Position numbers and translations under genes: made by a program. DNA of 64,000 bases from Nocardioides daejeonensis (GTDB lineage Bacteria; Actinomycetota; Actinomycetes; Propionibacteriales; Nocardioidaceae): NCBI RefSeq assembly GCF_003194585.1, contig NZ_QHKZ01000005.1, positions 62,001 through 126,000 on the forward strand. The letters run 5' to 3'. Positions 17,571-27,048 of the stretch are shown in pieces. The notes beneath the pieces were generated by a model. That model ran no database searches. It was given only the letters and a program-made list of their open reading frames with translations, and was not told where the DNA came from. How positions within the stretch are numbered: the first letter of the stretch is position 1; every line of letters starts with the position of its first letter.

Positions 17571-18593
17571 ATGGACACCTATCCCGCCGTACGTCGTCCC
17601 TCGCTGGAAGCGGTGATCGTCACCTTCGCCGTGACCGCACTGTTGACCGCGGTCAGCATCTCCGCACTGTGGGCACGTGCCGACGGCGACCTCGATGGGA
17701 GTGTCTACCTGCTCGGCGTGGCTGCGACCGTCGCCTTGGCCGGCGGTGCGCTCGGAGCCTGGCGGCTGGTCGGTGACCCAGAGCTTCGCGCGACGCTGAT
17801 GAGCTGGCCCGGCGCGGCCGGTGCGGTATCGGTCGGCGTCATGGTCGGTGTCGCGATGGACGATGCCGAGGGCACCGCCTACGTGGTCGGCGCATTGATC
17901 CTGGGGCTGAGTGTGCTCGGCCACCTGATGGTGGCTCGTCCCGCCTTCGTCACGAGTGGCCTGGTCGGCCTCCTGGTCCTGTGGGGTCAGGGCGTGAGCG
18001 ACCTCTTCGACCTCTCCGACGACCCGGAGACGCTGGGCGACAACGCCGGGATGATCCTCGGCTTCGCGCTGCTGGTGATCACCGTCGTCGTGACGCTGCT
18101 GGGGCGGCGCTTCCTGCCGTCGGGCGACTTCGCCGGTGTGCTGATGGGTGCCGTCGCGGTGATCGGCTATCTGCTCATCGTCGCCGGGGTCGGGGTGATC
18201 GGCTTCTTCATGAGCCTGTTCGCGGACTTCGAGTCGATCGACGAGGACGGTGGTGGTGCCGCCCCCGACGCCAACGTCTACGACAACGACCTCTGGGTGC
18301 TGCTGGTCTGCGCGGTGGCGTTGATGCTCTTCTGGCTCGCGCTCCACTGGTGGGGTGGCCATGACGGCTACCGCGTGCTCGGCCTCGCCCTGGCGCCGAC
18401 GCTCGTGCCGCTCATCGCGTTCGTGCTGGGTGCCGAGCACCCCTCGTTCTGGATCGCGGTCGCGGCGGTGTTGGGCGTCGCCGCACTCGCCGCCGCGTTC
18501 GCCTCCGCCCTCGGCCTGCTCCGTCCCGCAGCGTCCGCTGGTCAGCTCCCGCCGTCCGCCCCCGGGTCAGGCGGTCAGGGACTGCAAGGCTGA
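17571..18593 (+). CDS. multi-pass membrane protein of unknown function
   Basis: A 340-residue protein with about ten hydrophobic helices (for example EAVIVTFAVTALLTAVSISA and LLIVAGVGVIGFFMSLF) and an acidic extramembrane loop DFESIDEDGGGAAPDANVYD near residues 220-240. The tail is Pro/Gly/Ser-rich. No family is recognised. The stop overlaps the 3' end of the convergent glutathione peroxidase gene by 27 bases. It follows the TetR gene by 25 bases and could share its transcript. Confidence 0.7.
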   Translation: MDTYPAVRRPSLEAVIVTFAVTALLTAVSISALWARADGDLDGSVYLLGVAATVALAGGALGAWRLVGDPELRATLMSWPGAAGAVSVGVMVGVAMDDAEGTAYVVGALILGLSVLGHLMVARPAFVTSGLVGLLVLWGQGVSDLFDLSDDPETLGDNAGMILGFALLVITVVVTLLGRRFLPSGDFAGVLMGAVAVIGYLLIVAGVGVIGFFMSLFADFESIDEDGGGAAPDANVYDNDLWVLLVCAVALMLFWLALHWWGGHDGYRVLGLALAPTLVPLIAFVLGAEHPSFWIAVAAVLGVAALAAAFASALGLLRPAASAGQLPPSAPGSGGQGLQG

Positions 18594-19055
18594 GACGATC
18601 CGCTCGTCCTCCGGCTCCACCTGGGGCGAGAAACGGGCGATCGGCGTTCCGTCGGCTGCGACCAGGAACTTCTCGAAGTTCCAGGCGATGTCACCGGCTT
18701 CGCCCGACTCGTTCGGGGTGCCGACCAGCTCCGCGTAGACCGGGTGCCGGCCCTCGCCGTTCACCTCGATCTTCTCCGACAACGGGAAGGTGACGCCGTA
18801 CGTCGCGGAGCAGAACTCGGCGATCTCCTCGGCGCTGCCCGGCTCCTGGCCCATGAACTGGTTGCAGGGGATTCCGACGACGGTGAAGGCGTCGCCACCG
18901 TACTCCTCCTGCAGTCGCTCGAGGCCGGCGTACTGCGGAGTGAGGCCGCACTTCGAGGCGACGTTGACCAGCAGCGCCGGTCGGCCGCCGGTCAGATCGG
19001 CCAGGGTGCCCGGCGTGCCGTCAAGGCGGGCGAGGGGCTGCTCGAGGATGCTCAT
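18567..19055 (-). CDS. glutathione peroxidase family protein (Cys type)
   Basis: A 162-residue thiol peroxidase from ATG 19055. The catalytic residues can be seen: Cys36 in NVASKCGLT, Gln66 in PCNQF, and Trp125-Asn126 in AWNFEKF. The peroxidatic residue is Cys, not selenocysteine, so the enzyme is likely to use thioredoxin or mycothiol-linked reductants in an actinomycete. It reduces hydrogen peroxide and lipid hydroperoxides in the cytoplasm. The frame continues upstream past 19055 but that extension is not conserved. Confidence 0.9.
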   Translation of the reverse strand: MSILEQPLARLDGTPGTLADLTGGRPALLVNVASKCGLTPQYAGLERLQEEYGGDAFTVVGIPCNQFMGQEPGSAEEIAEFCSATYGVTFPLSEKIEVNGEGRHPVYAELVGTPNESGEAGDIAWNFEKFLVAADGTPIARFSPQVEPEDERIVSALQSLTA

Positions 19056-19155
19056 GGCGCCAGCGTAGGGGGCGGCCCCGAAACGATGAACGGGAACCAA
19101 TCGTCGGTGCCGAGCGTTAGCGTCAGGTCTGTCCCTACCCGACGAGAGGCACCGC

Positions 19156-21861
19156 TTGAGCTTCGTCCCCGTTCTCGGTCCCGCCACCTTCCATCCGCAG
19201 AGCCCGCCCCGCCTCAGCGAGGTCGAGTTCACCGGCGCTGAACGTACGGTGCAGCTGGGGATGCGTGCGGCGCTCCCGGTGCTGAGCCGGGCGCGTGCCG
19301 ACGACGATGCTCACGAGAGCGTGCGCCTGCTGGCCGGCGCCGCGCTGCTGGCGATGCAGGTGGTGGCGGCCGGCGGCCTCGCGCCCGGTGACGACGTCTG
19401 GCAGCCCGTGCTGTCGGCACGTGACGAAGACCGGGTGCGCTCGCTGGCGACCGCGCGAGCCGGCGACCTGGGTGTGGCCGAGGCAGAACAGTTGGTGCGT
19501 GGGGTGCTGGCGGCGGTGGTGGACTCCCTGCCCCAGGCGCGCCCCACTGCTCCTCGGGCAAGGGCGGAGCCGGCAAAACGCCGGTCCGGCGACTTCACCC
19601 GGCGCTTGCAGTCCCGCCTCGATCGGCACACGTCGGCCCTCGACCGGCCGCACCTGGTCAGGATCGCACTCCGCGTCGAGGCGCCGGAGGAGGAGCTCGT
19701 CGCGGGTGCGGTCACGCTCGTCCTGCAGGTCCACGACGCGCAGAACCCCCTGCACGTCACGGATGCAGCGGTCCTTTTCACCGAGGACGGCGAGGTGCAC
19801 GGCTTCGGAGACCGCGCCCGCGTGCACACCGGCGTGGCCCTGCGTGAGGCAGCCGCAGCCTGGCCGCCGCTGGAGCGCTTCTCCGAGCTGCGGGTCCCCG
19901 ACCGCATCACGCTCGACACCGACGAGATTCTGGACTTCCTCGACCATGGCGTGACGGCGCTGACCGATCGCGGTGTCGACGTGCACTGGCCTCGATCTCT
20001 CAACCGGGACGTCACCTCGCGCGCGGTGCTGCGCCCCGGCAAGGAGGACCTCCTCAATGACGGGCTCTTCGGGCCCGAGTCGCTCTTCTCCTTCAACTGG
20101 CAGCTGGCGCTGCACGGCGAGACGCTGACCGATGCAGAGATGGAGATCCTCGCGGCGGCGGCGACGCCGCTGGTCAAGCTCCGCGATCAGTGGGTGGTGG
20201 TCGACTCCGCGACCCTGAAGCGGGCTCGCAAGCGGATGATCCGCACGGTCAAGCCAAGTCAGGCGCTGGCGGCGACCCTGACCGGCGTGGTGCAGGTCGA
20301 CGAGACCGACACCGAGGTCGTCGTCGGTGCGAGCCTGGAGCGGGTGCGCGAGCGGCTCCGCGGCGCCGCCGTACGGGATCCGCTGCCGCCACCTCCGTCC
20401 TTGGCGGCCGAGCTGCGGGACTACCAGCGCCAGGGAGTCACCTGGCTGGCCGAGCTGACCAGCATGGGACTCGGGGCCTGCTTGGCCGATGACATGGGCC
20501 TCGGCAAGACGATCACGCTCATTGCGCTCCATCTGCACCGCCACGCGGCCGGCGTCGGCGGGCCGACCCTGGTGGTCTGCCCGGCCAGCCTTCTGGGCAA
20601 CTGGGAGGCGGAGATCCGGCGCTTCGCCCCCGGCACCGAGGTACGCCGCTTCCACGGCCCCGGTCGCACGCTGGAGGGCGTGCGTGACGGCTTCGTGCTC
20701 ACCACCTATCAGACGATGCGGGCCGACGCGGAGTCACTGGCGAAGGTGCCTTGGGACCTGGTCGTCGCCGACGAGGCGCAGCACGTCAAGAACGCGCAGT
20801 CGAGCACCGCGCGGTCGCTGCGCAAGGTACCGAGCCGGGCCCGGGTGGCGCTCACCGGCACCCCGGTGGAGAACAACCTGACCGAGCTGTGGGCGATCCT
20901 GGACTGGGCGACCCCTGGCCTGTTGGGCAGCCGTCAGGCGTTCCGCAAGGTATGGGCGGCGCCGATCGAGGCGGGCGTCGACCCCGCCGTCAACCGCCGG
21001 TTCGCCGACCTGGTGCAGCCGTTCCTGCTGCGGCGCCGCAAGAGTGATCCCGGGATCGCCCCGGAGCTGCCTCCCAAGACCGAGACCGACCACCTGCTCT
21101 CGCTCGGCCGGGAGCAGGTGGTGCTCTACGAGACGTTGGTGCGCACCTCGATGGAGAAGATCGCCGAGGCCGACGAAGAGGCGCGCCGCGGCCTCGTGCT
21201 CGCCCTGCTCACCGGCCTGAAACAGATCTGCAACCACCCTGCTCACTACCTCAAGCAGGCCGATCCGCGGATGCGCGGCCGCTCGGAGAAGGTGGAGCTC
21301 CTCGACGAGCTGGTCGAGGTGGTGCTGCGCGAGGACGGCGCGGTGCTCGTCTTCACGCAGTACGTCGCGATGGCCCGGCTGCTCGAACGCCATCTGACCG
21401 CCGCCGGGGTGCCGGTGCAGCTGCTGCACGGCGGCACCCCGGTGCCCGAACGCGAGCGGATGGTGGAGCGGTTCCAGTCGGGCGAGGTGCCGGTCTTCCT
21501 GCTGTCGTTGAAGGCAGGGGGCACCGGGCTCAACCTGACCCGGGCCGACCATGTCGTCCACTTCGATCGGTGGTGGAACCCGGCGGTCGAGGACCAGGCC
21601 ACCGATCGTGCCTACCGGATCGGTCAGACCAAGCCGGTGCAGGTGCACCGGTTGGTCACCCAGGGCACGGTCGAGGAACGGATCGCCGAGCTGCTGCAGC
21701 GCAAGCGCGCACTGGCCGACTCGGTGCTGGGTCGCGGCGAGGCCGCGCTGACCGAACTCTCCGATGCGGAGCTGATGGACCTGGTGCAGCTGCGCCGCGA
21801 CGACGCCCGTCGCTACGGCGAAGACCGGACCACCGATGACCGCGCGGTGGGCGGCCGATGA
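19156..21861 (+). CDS. SNF2-family DEAD/DEAH helicase (Swi2/Snf2 ATPase)
   Basis: A 901-residue protein from a TTG at 19156, chosen because GAGAGG lies six bases before it. The N-terminal 400 residues are the SNF2-associated region of bacterial proteins. The ATPase core has DDMGLGKTIT (about 443-452, Walker A), VVADEAQHVKN (about 535-545, DEAQ Walker B) and LTGTPVENN. Lobe 2 includes GGTGLNLTRADHV and DRAYRIGQTKPVQVHR. Bacterial members are DNA translocases or remodelers of uncertain role. The next gene (SWIM zinc finger) overlaps by four bases; the pair often occurs together in actinomycetes. Confidence 0.92.
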   Translation: MSFVPVLGPATFHPQSPPRLSEVEFTGAERTVQLGMRAALPVLSRARADDDAHESVRLLAGAALLAMQVVAAGGLAPGDDVWQPVLSARDEDRVRSLATARAGDLGVAEAEQLVRGVLAAVVDSLPQARPTAPRARAEPAKRRSGDFTRRLQSRLDRHTSALDRPHLVRIALRVEAPEEELVAGAVTLVLQVHDAQNPLHVTDAAVLFTEDGEVHGFGDRARVHTGVALREAAAAWPPLERFSELRVPDRITLDTDEILDFLDHGVTALTDRGVDVHWPRSLNRDVTSRAVLRPGKEDLLNDGLFGPESLFSFNWQLALHGETLTDAEMEILAAAATPLVKLRDQWVVVDSATLKRARKRMIRTVKPSQALAATLTGVVQVDETDTEVVVGASLERVRERLRGAAVRDPLPPPPSLAAELRDYQRQGVTWLAELTSMGLGACLADDMGLGKTITLIALHLHRHAAGVGGPTLVVCPASLLGNWEAEIRRFAPGTEVRRFHGPGRTLEGVRDGFVLTTYQTMRADAESLAKVPWDLVVADEAQHVKNAQSSTARSLRKVPSRARVALTGTPVENNLTELWAILDWATPGLLGSRQAFRKVWAAPIEAGVDPAVNRRFADLVQPFLLRRRKSDPGIAPELPPKTETDHLLSLGREQVVLYETLVRTSMEKIAEADEEARRGLVLALLTGLKQICNHPAHYLKQADPRMRGRSEKVELLDELVEVVLREDGAVLVFTQYVAMARLLERHLTAAGVPVQLLHGGTPVPERERMVERFQSGEVPVFLLSLKAGGTGLNLTRADHVVHFDRWWNPAVEDQATDRAYRIGQTKPVQVHRLVTQGTVEERIAELLQRKRALADSVLGRGEAALTELSDAELMDLVQLRRDDARRYGEDRTTDDRAVGGR

Positions 21862-22538
21862 GCGGCGCCGTCACCCACCCGCGCTTCGCCGTCCGCCGGG
21901 GCGGGTCCCGCTCCACGACCTGGTGGGGGAAGGCATGGGTGCGCGCGGTCGAGGAGGCGGCGTACGGCGAGGCGGACCTGAAGCGTGGTCGGCAGCTGGC
22001 CCGCACCGGTGCCGTGGGTGGGATCGCGGTCGCCTCGGGTTCTGCCTTCGCCGCCGTGGTGGAAGGGGACGAGGCCTGGACGACCACCGTCGCCATCCCG
22101 GTGCTGGACCCCGTTGGGGTCCAGGCCCTGGTCGAGGTCGTCGCGGCGGAGTCCGGTCGCATCGCGGCGTTGGTCGCGGGAGAGCTGCCCCACACCCTCG
22201 TCGAGCATGCCGAGGAGGCGGGCGTCGAACTGCTGCCGTACGGCGGTGAGATCGAGGCGCACTGCAACTGCGAGCATTGGGTGGCTCCCTGCCCCCACGC
22301 GCTCGCGGTGCTCGCGCAGATCGCCTGGCTGATCGACACCGACCCTTTCGTCCTACTGGCCTTGCGAGGCTTGGCCCGCGACGAGCTCCTGGCGCGGCTC
22401 CACGCGACGACGACGGCCGCGGAACCGGTCGAGGATGCTGACGTGGAGGCCGACCTGGACACTGCGGAAGAGGCGGTGCGGCGGATGCGTGCGGCCTTGG
22501 CCGAGCTCGACGGTCCCCGTGCGACGATCGCGCCATGA
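21858..22538 (+). CDS. SWIM zinc-finger protein
   Basis: A 226-residue protein whose ATG overlaps the helicase stop (ATGA). The SWIM motif CxCx(n)CxH is CNCEHWVAPCPH at about residues 136-147. SWIM domains bind DNA or protein and are commonly encoded next to SNF2 helicases, so this is probably the partner subunit of the upstream ATPase. The basic N-terminus (FAVRRGGSRSTTWWGKAW) is typical of this subfamily. Confidence 0.88.
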   Translation: MSGAVTHPRFAVRRGGSRSTTWWGKAWVRAVEEAAYGEADLKRGRQLARTGAVGGIAVASGSAFAAVVEGDEAWTTTVAIPVLDPVGVQALVEVVAAESGRIAALVAGELPHTLVEHAEEAGVELLPYGGEIEAHCNCEHWVAPCPHALAVLAQIAWLIDTDPFVLLALRGLARDELLARLHATTTAAEPVEDADVEADLDTAEEAVRRMRAALAELDGPRATIAP

Positions 22539-23269
22539 CTGATCTGGCCGAGGTGTTCTGGCGTGCCCACGCTGGCCTGCCCCGCGAGGCTCCGGGATCC
22601 GAGACGACGACGGAGCTGCTGCTCCGTCTTGCTGGAGATCTCCCCGAGCATCCACGTGTGCTGGACGTCGGTTGCGGCACCGGTCCGGCCACTCTCGTGT
22701 TGGCGGGCGTCACCGCCGGCAGGGTCACGGCGGTCGACCTCCATGAGCCCTTCCTGGAGGTGCTGACCACGAGGGCAGAGGCGACCGGTCTCGCTGACCG
22801 GGTGACCACGCTGGTCGCACCGATGGAGGCGCTGCCCTTCGCCCCCGGTTCGTTCGATCTGATCTGGGCGGAGGGGTCGGCGTACGTCATGGGGTTCGAC
22901 GCGGCGCTGGCCGCGTGGCGTCCCCTGTTGGCGCCGGGCGCGGTTCTGGTGCTGACCGAGGCGGAGTGGCTCACGCCCGATCCGGCCCCGGGCGCTCGGG
23001 ACTTCTGGGAGCCGGGCTACCCCGCGATGCGCACCACCGCCGGCAACGTCGAGGCCGCGCAACGGGCCGGGTGGACCGTCATGGCGACCTACGTGCTGCC
23101 GGAGACGGACTGGGAGGCCTACTACGGCCCGCTCGCGGCCCGCATCGAGGCGCTCCGCGCCGACGGTGTCTCCGACGAACTGCTCGATCAGGTCGGCGAG
23201 GAGATCGAGGTGCGGGCGCGGTACGGCGCCGACTACGGCTACACCGGCTACGTGCTGAAGCCGCGTTGA
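22535..23269 (+). CDS. class I SAM-dependent methyltransferase
   Basis: A 244-residue protein with the SAM-binding motif VLDVGCGTGPATLVLAG (about residues 41-57), an acidic loop (TAVDLHEPF) and PGSFDLIWAEG (motif post-I). The ATG overlaps the SWIM gene stop by four bases, so the three genes SNF2, SWIM and this one are translationally coupled. Whether methylation has anything to do with the remodeler pair is unknown; the acceptor is not predictable. Confidence 0.85.
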   Translation: MTDLAEVFWRAHAGLPREAPGSETTTELLLRLAGDLPEHPRVLDVGCGTGPATLVLAGVTAGRVTAVDLHEPFLEVLTTRAEATGLADRVTTLVAPMEALPFAPGSFDLIWAEGSAYVMGFDAALAAWRPLLAPGAVLVLTEAEWLTPDPAPGARDFWEPGYPAMRTTAGNVEAAQRAGWTVMATYVLPETDWEAYYGPLAARIEALRADGVSDELLDQVGEEIEVRARYGADYGYTGYVLKPR

Positions 23270-23359
23270 CCTGCCGAACCTGCTGACGTGGAGCCCAGCG
23301 ACGGGTAGTGTCCGCGGGCAAGAGTCCCGGTGTGGGGGCCTCGAGCAGCGGGTGAGCCG

Positions 23360-24226
23360 ATGAACGACTCAGCACTGATCACCGTGGGGCTTCCGATCGC
23401 CCTTGCCATCATCATGTTCGGCCTCGGGCTCTCGCTCACGATCGGCGACTTCGCTCGGGTGGCGCGCTCGCCGAAGGCGGTCGTGGTCGCGCTGGTCATC
23501 CAGGTGCTGGTGCTTCCGGTGGTGGCCTTCGGGTTGGTGACGGCCTTCGACCTCGACCCGCTGCTGGCGGTCGGCGTGATGCTGCTGGCAGCGTCGCCGG
23601 GCGGGACCACGGCCAACCTGTTCAGCCACCTCTTCCGCGGCGACGTGGCTCTCAACGTCAGCCTTACCGCGATCAACTCGGTCCTTGCAGCGTTCACGAT
23701 CCCGCTGATCACCAACTTCGCGATCGACCACTTCGACGCCGATGGCGAGCTCGGATTGCAGTTCGGCAAGGTCGTGCAGGTGATTGCCATCGTGCTGGTG
23801 CCCGTGGTCATCGGCATGCTGGTACGCCGCCGCTCCCTCGACTTCGCCACCCGAGCGGACCGTCCGGTGCGGGTCTTCTCGATCGTGGTGCTGGTGGTCG
23901 TCGCGGTCGGCGCGCTGCTCGGCGAGCGTGAGCACATCGGCGGCTACCTGCGCGACGTCGGCGTGGTGACGGGGCTGTTCTGTCTGATCAGCCTCTCCGT
24001 GGGCTACGTCGGCGCCCGGCTGTTGAGGCTCGGTCAGCCCCAGGCCGTCGCTTGCTCCATGGAGATCGGCATCCACAACACGACGATCGCTCTGACGATC
24101 GCCCTGAGCGTCCTCGACAGCACCGAGGTCGCGGTGCCCAGCGCGGTCTACTCGGTGCTGATGTATCTGCTCGCAACCGCTTTCGGCTTCGCGATCACCC
24201 GACGCTCACTCACCGCCGATAGCTGA
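23360..24226 (+). CDS. bile acid:sodium symporter family (BASS) transporter
   Basis: A 288-residue membrane protein from ATG 23360, with about nine or ten transmembrane segments. Family signatures seen: IIMFGLGLSLTIGDF in helix 2, VMLLAASPGGTTANLFSHL, and MEIGIHNTTIALTIALS, which lines the substrate/Na+ site. Members carry bile acids, pantoate or other organic anions with sodium. Its end overlaps the convergent secreted-protein gene by 17 bases. Confidence 0.87.
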   Translation: MNDSALITVGLPIALAIIMFGLGLSLTIGDFARVARSPKAVVVALVIQVLVLPVVAFGLVTAFDLDPLLAVGVMLLAASPGGTTANLFSHLFRGDVALNVSLTAINSVLAAFTIPLITNFAIDHFDADGELGLQFGKVVQVIAIVLVPVVIGMLVRRRSLDFATRADRPVRVFSIVVLVVVAVGALLGEREHIGGYLRDVGVVTGLFCLISLSVGYVGARLLRLGQPQAVACSMEIGIHNTTIALTIALSVLDSTEVAVPSAVYSVLMYLLATAFGFAITRRSLTADS

Positions 24227-25832
24227 GCGTCCAGCGCTGGTTGCGGAACGCCAGCTGCTTGGTGGTCGCGTCCAGCGGTGCGTCGACGAAGCGACCGGAG
24301 CCGAGCGCGGTGACGAAGGCGACGACCCGTGGGTCTTTCGAGGAGCGCAGCGCCGGGGGCACCTCCAGCGCCCCGTTGAACATCCGCGGCACATCGTCCA
24401 AGCCGCGGGCGCGACGTAGTTGTCGGATGTTGTCGGTGGTGTGCAGCCGGAGCCGGATCGTGGGGCCGCTGTGCAGCTTGACGACGACCTTCGCGGGTGA
24501 GCAGTAGGTGGTGAAGTTGCGGACCGTCACGGTGGCGCCGTCGATCGTGCCGGCGTACCTGCGGTTCTCGGAGCGGGCCAGCCCGACCCGAGAGCTGGTA
24601 CGCCGGGGGTTGTCCAAGCGCTTGCCGACCAGTCGACCGCCGGTGGCGGTGAAGCGCCACCGTGGGGCGCGAATGTCCTTGTGCCAGTAGCCGACCTTGC
24701 CGTTGCGGCGGCCCTCGACGCGCAGCTCGCGGTGGGTCGATCCGGCGCCGACCTTGTGGATCGAGATGCGGTCGGTGACGGTCTCTGGGATCTTCGGCTG
24801 GCGGATCCATGCCGGGGAGGGCAGCTGGATCTTGGGGTTCGCGACGCCGCGCCGGTCGTCGTAGGAGTAGCTGAAGAAGATCGGGTCGGCACCTGCGATG
24901 TCGAAGTCGTAGAGGCGGGTGAAGAGGTCGCCGTGGCGGCCGATCAGGAAGAGGGTGGAGCCGCTTGCCGACATTCCGGCGGCGCGGAACCGGCCCCGGT
25001 GCGGCGTGCAGACCTCGTAGCTGGAGTCGGCCGGGAGCCAGGGGTCGAGGTAGGTGACCCGGCGGCCGCGATGGCTCAGCGTCCAGATGTGCGACACCTT
25101 GCCGGCGCCGACCTGGTGGGCGTTGCCGGCATCATCGGTCCAGGTCTTGTCCTCCACCTGGGAGAGCACCGACCAGGTCCAGTCCTGGACGCCGCGGGGC
25201 AGCTTCCAGCCGGGGCCGGTCCACAGCGGCGGCCCCCAGCGCAGCGACCAGTTGAAGAAGCCGGGGGACTTGAGGGCGCCGTCCATGCCGTAGATCCAGC
25301 GGTCGCGGTCGATGGCGATCAATTCGTCGTCGTCCACCGAGATCCCGGCGATCTTGCCCGCGAAGCAGCGGTCGACCTTGAGCTTGGCCCAGGGTTCCTT
25401 GATGCCCGTCACCGCGGTGTTGGACTTGTACCAGATCGTGCCCCGGTGGAGCGCGAACTGGTAGCGCCGGTTGAAGGTCTGGGTGGTGCTGCGGAAGATC
25501 ACCTGGGTCGGCAGTGCCTGCGGCGCGGTGCTCGCGTCTCCAGCGTTGAGCGGGTTGCCGCGGTCGGTGCCCTTGCGGCCCGGCTCGCCGGGGAGCTCCG
25601 GCAGCCCGATGGTGCCGCCCGCAAGGGTCGGGCAGCGGAGCATGTCGGCCCGGTTGTCGAGCAGGCCCTGCAGCTCGCCGAGGAAGAGCTGGGTCAGGTC
25701 GCGCGGGTCGATCCCGCCCTCGGCGTGTGCCGGCGTGGGGGCGAGGGACGCCGCGCTGGCGGTGAGCGCACACGCCACCAGCGCGGTCAGCGCGGCGCGG
25801 ATGCGGTGGTGACGTCGCGAACTGCCTGCCAT
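24210..25832 (-). CDS. secreted protein, probably beta-propeller-like, unknown function
   Basis: A 540-residue exported protein from ATG 25832, with AGGAGGGAG seven bases upstream. Signal peptide about residues 1-37 (ending THAHAEG-like at PAHAEG). The body has many Trp/Tyr-rich strands, such as WIYGMDGALKSPGFFNW, WTWSVLSQVEDKTW and FLIGRHGDLFTRLYDF, which suggest tachylectin-like or other propeller blades. No catalytic motif is recognised. The gene has a GTGGGGATCCCCACAAG palindromic motif 60 bases before its start, shared with the PucR gene just upstream, so it may be under PucR control. Confidence 0.65.
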   Translation of the reverse strand: MAGSSRRHHRIRAALTALVACALTASAASLAPTPAHAEGGIDPRDLTQLFLGELQGLLDNRADMLRCPTLAGGTIGLPELPGEPGRKGTDRGNPLNAGDASTAPQALPTQVIFRSTTQTFNRRYQFALHRGTIWYKSNTAVTGIKEPWAKLKVDRCFAGKIAGISVDDDELIAIDRDRWIYGMDGALKSPGFFNWSLRWGPPLWTGPGWKLPRGVQDWTWSVLSQVEDKTWTDDAGNAHQVGAGKVSHIWTLSHRGRRVTYLDPWLPADSSYEVCTPHRGRFRAAGMSASGSTLFLIGRHGDLFTRLYDFDIAGADPIFFSYSYDDRRGVANPKIQLPSPAWIRQPKIPETVTDRISIHKVGAGSTHRELRVEGRRNGKVGYWHKDIRAPRWRFTATGGRLVGKRLDNPRRTSSRVGLARSENRRYAGTIDGATVTVRNFTTYCSPAKVVVKLHSGPTIRLRLHTTDNIRQLRRARGLDDVPRMFNGALEVPPALRSSKDPRVVAFVTALGSGRFVDAPLDATTKQLAFRNQRWTLSYRR

Positions 25833-25892
25833 GGGTGCTCCCTCCTGCTCCTGCGAACTCGTCCATTCAACGAGGAGGGGAGACGAGCGACG

Positions 25893-25909
25893 GTGGGGAT
25901 CCCCACAAG
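25893..25909 (-). promoter_or_regulatory. CTTGTGGG motif, copy A (perfect palindrome GTGGGGATCCCCAC)
   Basis: In the sense of the gene starting at 25832 the site reads CTTGTGGGGATCCCCAC. The last 14 bases form a perfect palindrome (25893-25906). The same CTTGTGGG element lies in the same orientation before the PucR gene (27049-27065) and before the PEP-mutase-family gene (45991-46002). Confidence 0.55.
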
Positions 25910-25912
25910 TTC

Positions 25913-27028
25913 TCAACGGAGGAGTTGGAGAGCTGCCCACACCTCGGCGCGGTGGTGAGGCGATCTCCAGTCGCCTAGCAGTCGGTCGGCGCGTGCCAGC
26001 CGGTTGCGCACCGTGTTGGCATGGACGCCGAGCGCGATGGCGGTCGGTTCCACGTGGCCCTCCTGCTCCAACCAGCACCACAAGGTCGCTGCAAGAGCAT
26101 GCCGGGGCTCACGGGTCAGGGGTGCCGCCCAACGTTCCACGAGTCGGGAGGCCAACGCCGGATCTTCGTGGAGCGGCACCAGCAACCCGAGCTCCGGCAG
26201 CCCGACCGCTCCCTGCCGATCGAAGCGGAGGCCGACCCGCAGTGCCCGTCGAGCATCGCGCAACGCCGTCGAGAGCCCGGCCAGGTCGGGTGCCCGGGCG
26301 ACCCCTGCGACGAGCTCACTCGGCACCCGCGGCGCGTGCCGCGTCAGGCCGACGTACGACGTCACGAGGTCTTCGACGCGGGGCGCCGACCAGAGGGCGC
26401 CGGGGTTCGCCAGGCGCAGGGTGGCCCCGGCGCCGGAGCGCGGGTCGGCGGGCTCCTGGCCGGCGATGGCCCACCACGGCACGCTCGGGTCGAGACCGAG
26501 GTCGAGTGCGGTGGAGTGTGCCTGGACCTCCGCCCCGGTCTCCAGCGCTGTGATCAGCTGATGGTGGCGCGGGTCAGGTCCGCGGTCGTCGGACGCGGCG
26601 TTCCGCAGGCCCTCGACTGCCCACACCGCCATCTGCTCGGCCCAGGAGCGCGCCCGCCGCGTCGCATCGAGCAGATCGGCCGTCGTGAGTCCGGCCGCGG
26701 CGGCGTGCTCCATCACCTCGTGCTCGACCTCGCGAGCACCGAGGAGCACGGCGGCGACCAGATCCTCTGCGGCGATCCCCGCCCGGGCGCCCTGGGCACC
26801 GGTGCCGAGGGCGGCGATACGGTCAGTCTCACCGGGCTCGCCGAAGGGGTTGCCGTGCGCGGCACGCTCCAGGATCCGGGTCATCCCGATCCACACCTCG
26901 CTCGACGGCGTCTGCGCGTAGCTGGGCACGGTCGCGGTGACCACGCGGGTCACCCGCTGCACGAGCCTGTCGTGCTCCGCCCACATCGCGTCGAGGTGGG
27001 GTCGCATCCGCTGCTCGATCGACGTCAC
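25913..27028 (-). CDS. PucR/CdaR-type transcriptional regulator
   Basis: A 371-residue protein from GTG 27028. The C-terminal helix-turn-helix is of the PucR type: ALGVHANTVRNRLARADRLLG followed by EVWAALQLL. The N-terminal region (LEQRM-like helices, then EDLVAAVLLGAREVEHEVM) resembles the RsbRD/GGDEF-like sensory part of PucR regulators. These usually activate catabolic genes. A TTG at 27064 is also in frame, but it lies inside the CTTGTGGG motif that I take to be a regulatory site, so GTG 27028 is preferred. It is transcribed toward the secreted-protein gene and divergent from a membrane-protein gene. Confidence 0.8.
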   Translation of the reverse strand: MTSIEQRMRPHLDAMWAEHDRLVQRVTRVVTATVPSYAQTPSSEVWIGMTRILERAAHGNPFGEPGETDRIAALGTGAQGARAGIAAEDLVAAVLLGAREVEHEVMEHAAAAGLTTADLLDATRRARSWAEQMAVWAVEGLRNAASDDRGPDPRHHQLITALETGAEVQAHSTALDLGLDPSVPWWAIAGQEPADPRSGAGATLRLANPGALWSAPRVEDLVTSYVGLTRHAPRVPSELVAGVARAPDLAGLSTALRDARRALRVGLRFDRQGAVGLPELGLLVPLHEDPALASRLVERWAAPLTREPRHALAATLWCWLEQEGHVEPTAIALGVHANTVRNRLARADRLLGDWRSPHHRAEVWAALQLLR

Positions 27029-27048
27029 CGGACGGTTGTAGCCCAACC

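Noticed and set aside
19135..20655. 506-codon leftward frame opposite the SNF2 gene
   Set aside because: Shadow of the helicase gene: Arg/Gly/His-rich with no motif, while the rightward frame has full SNF2 motifs.
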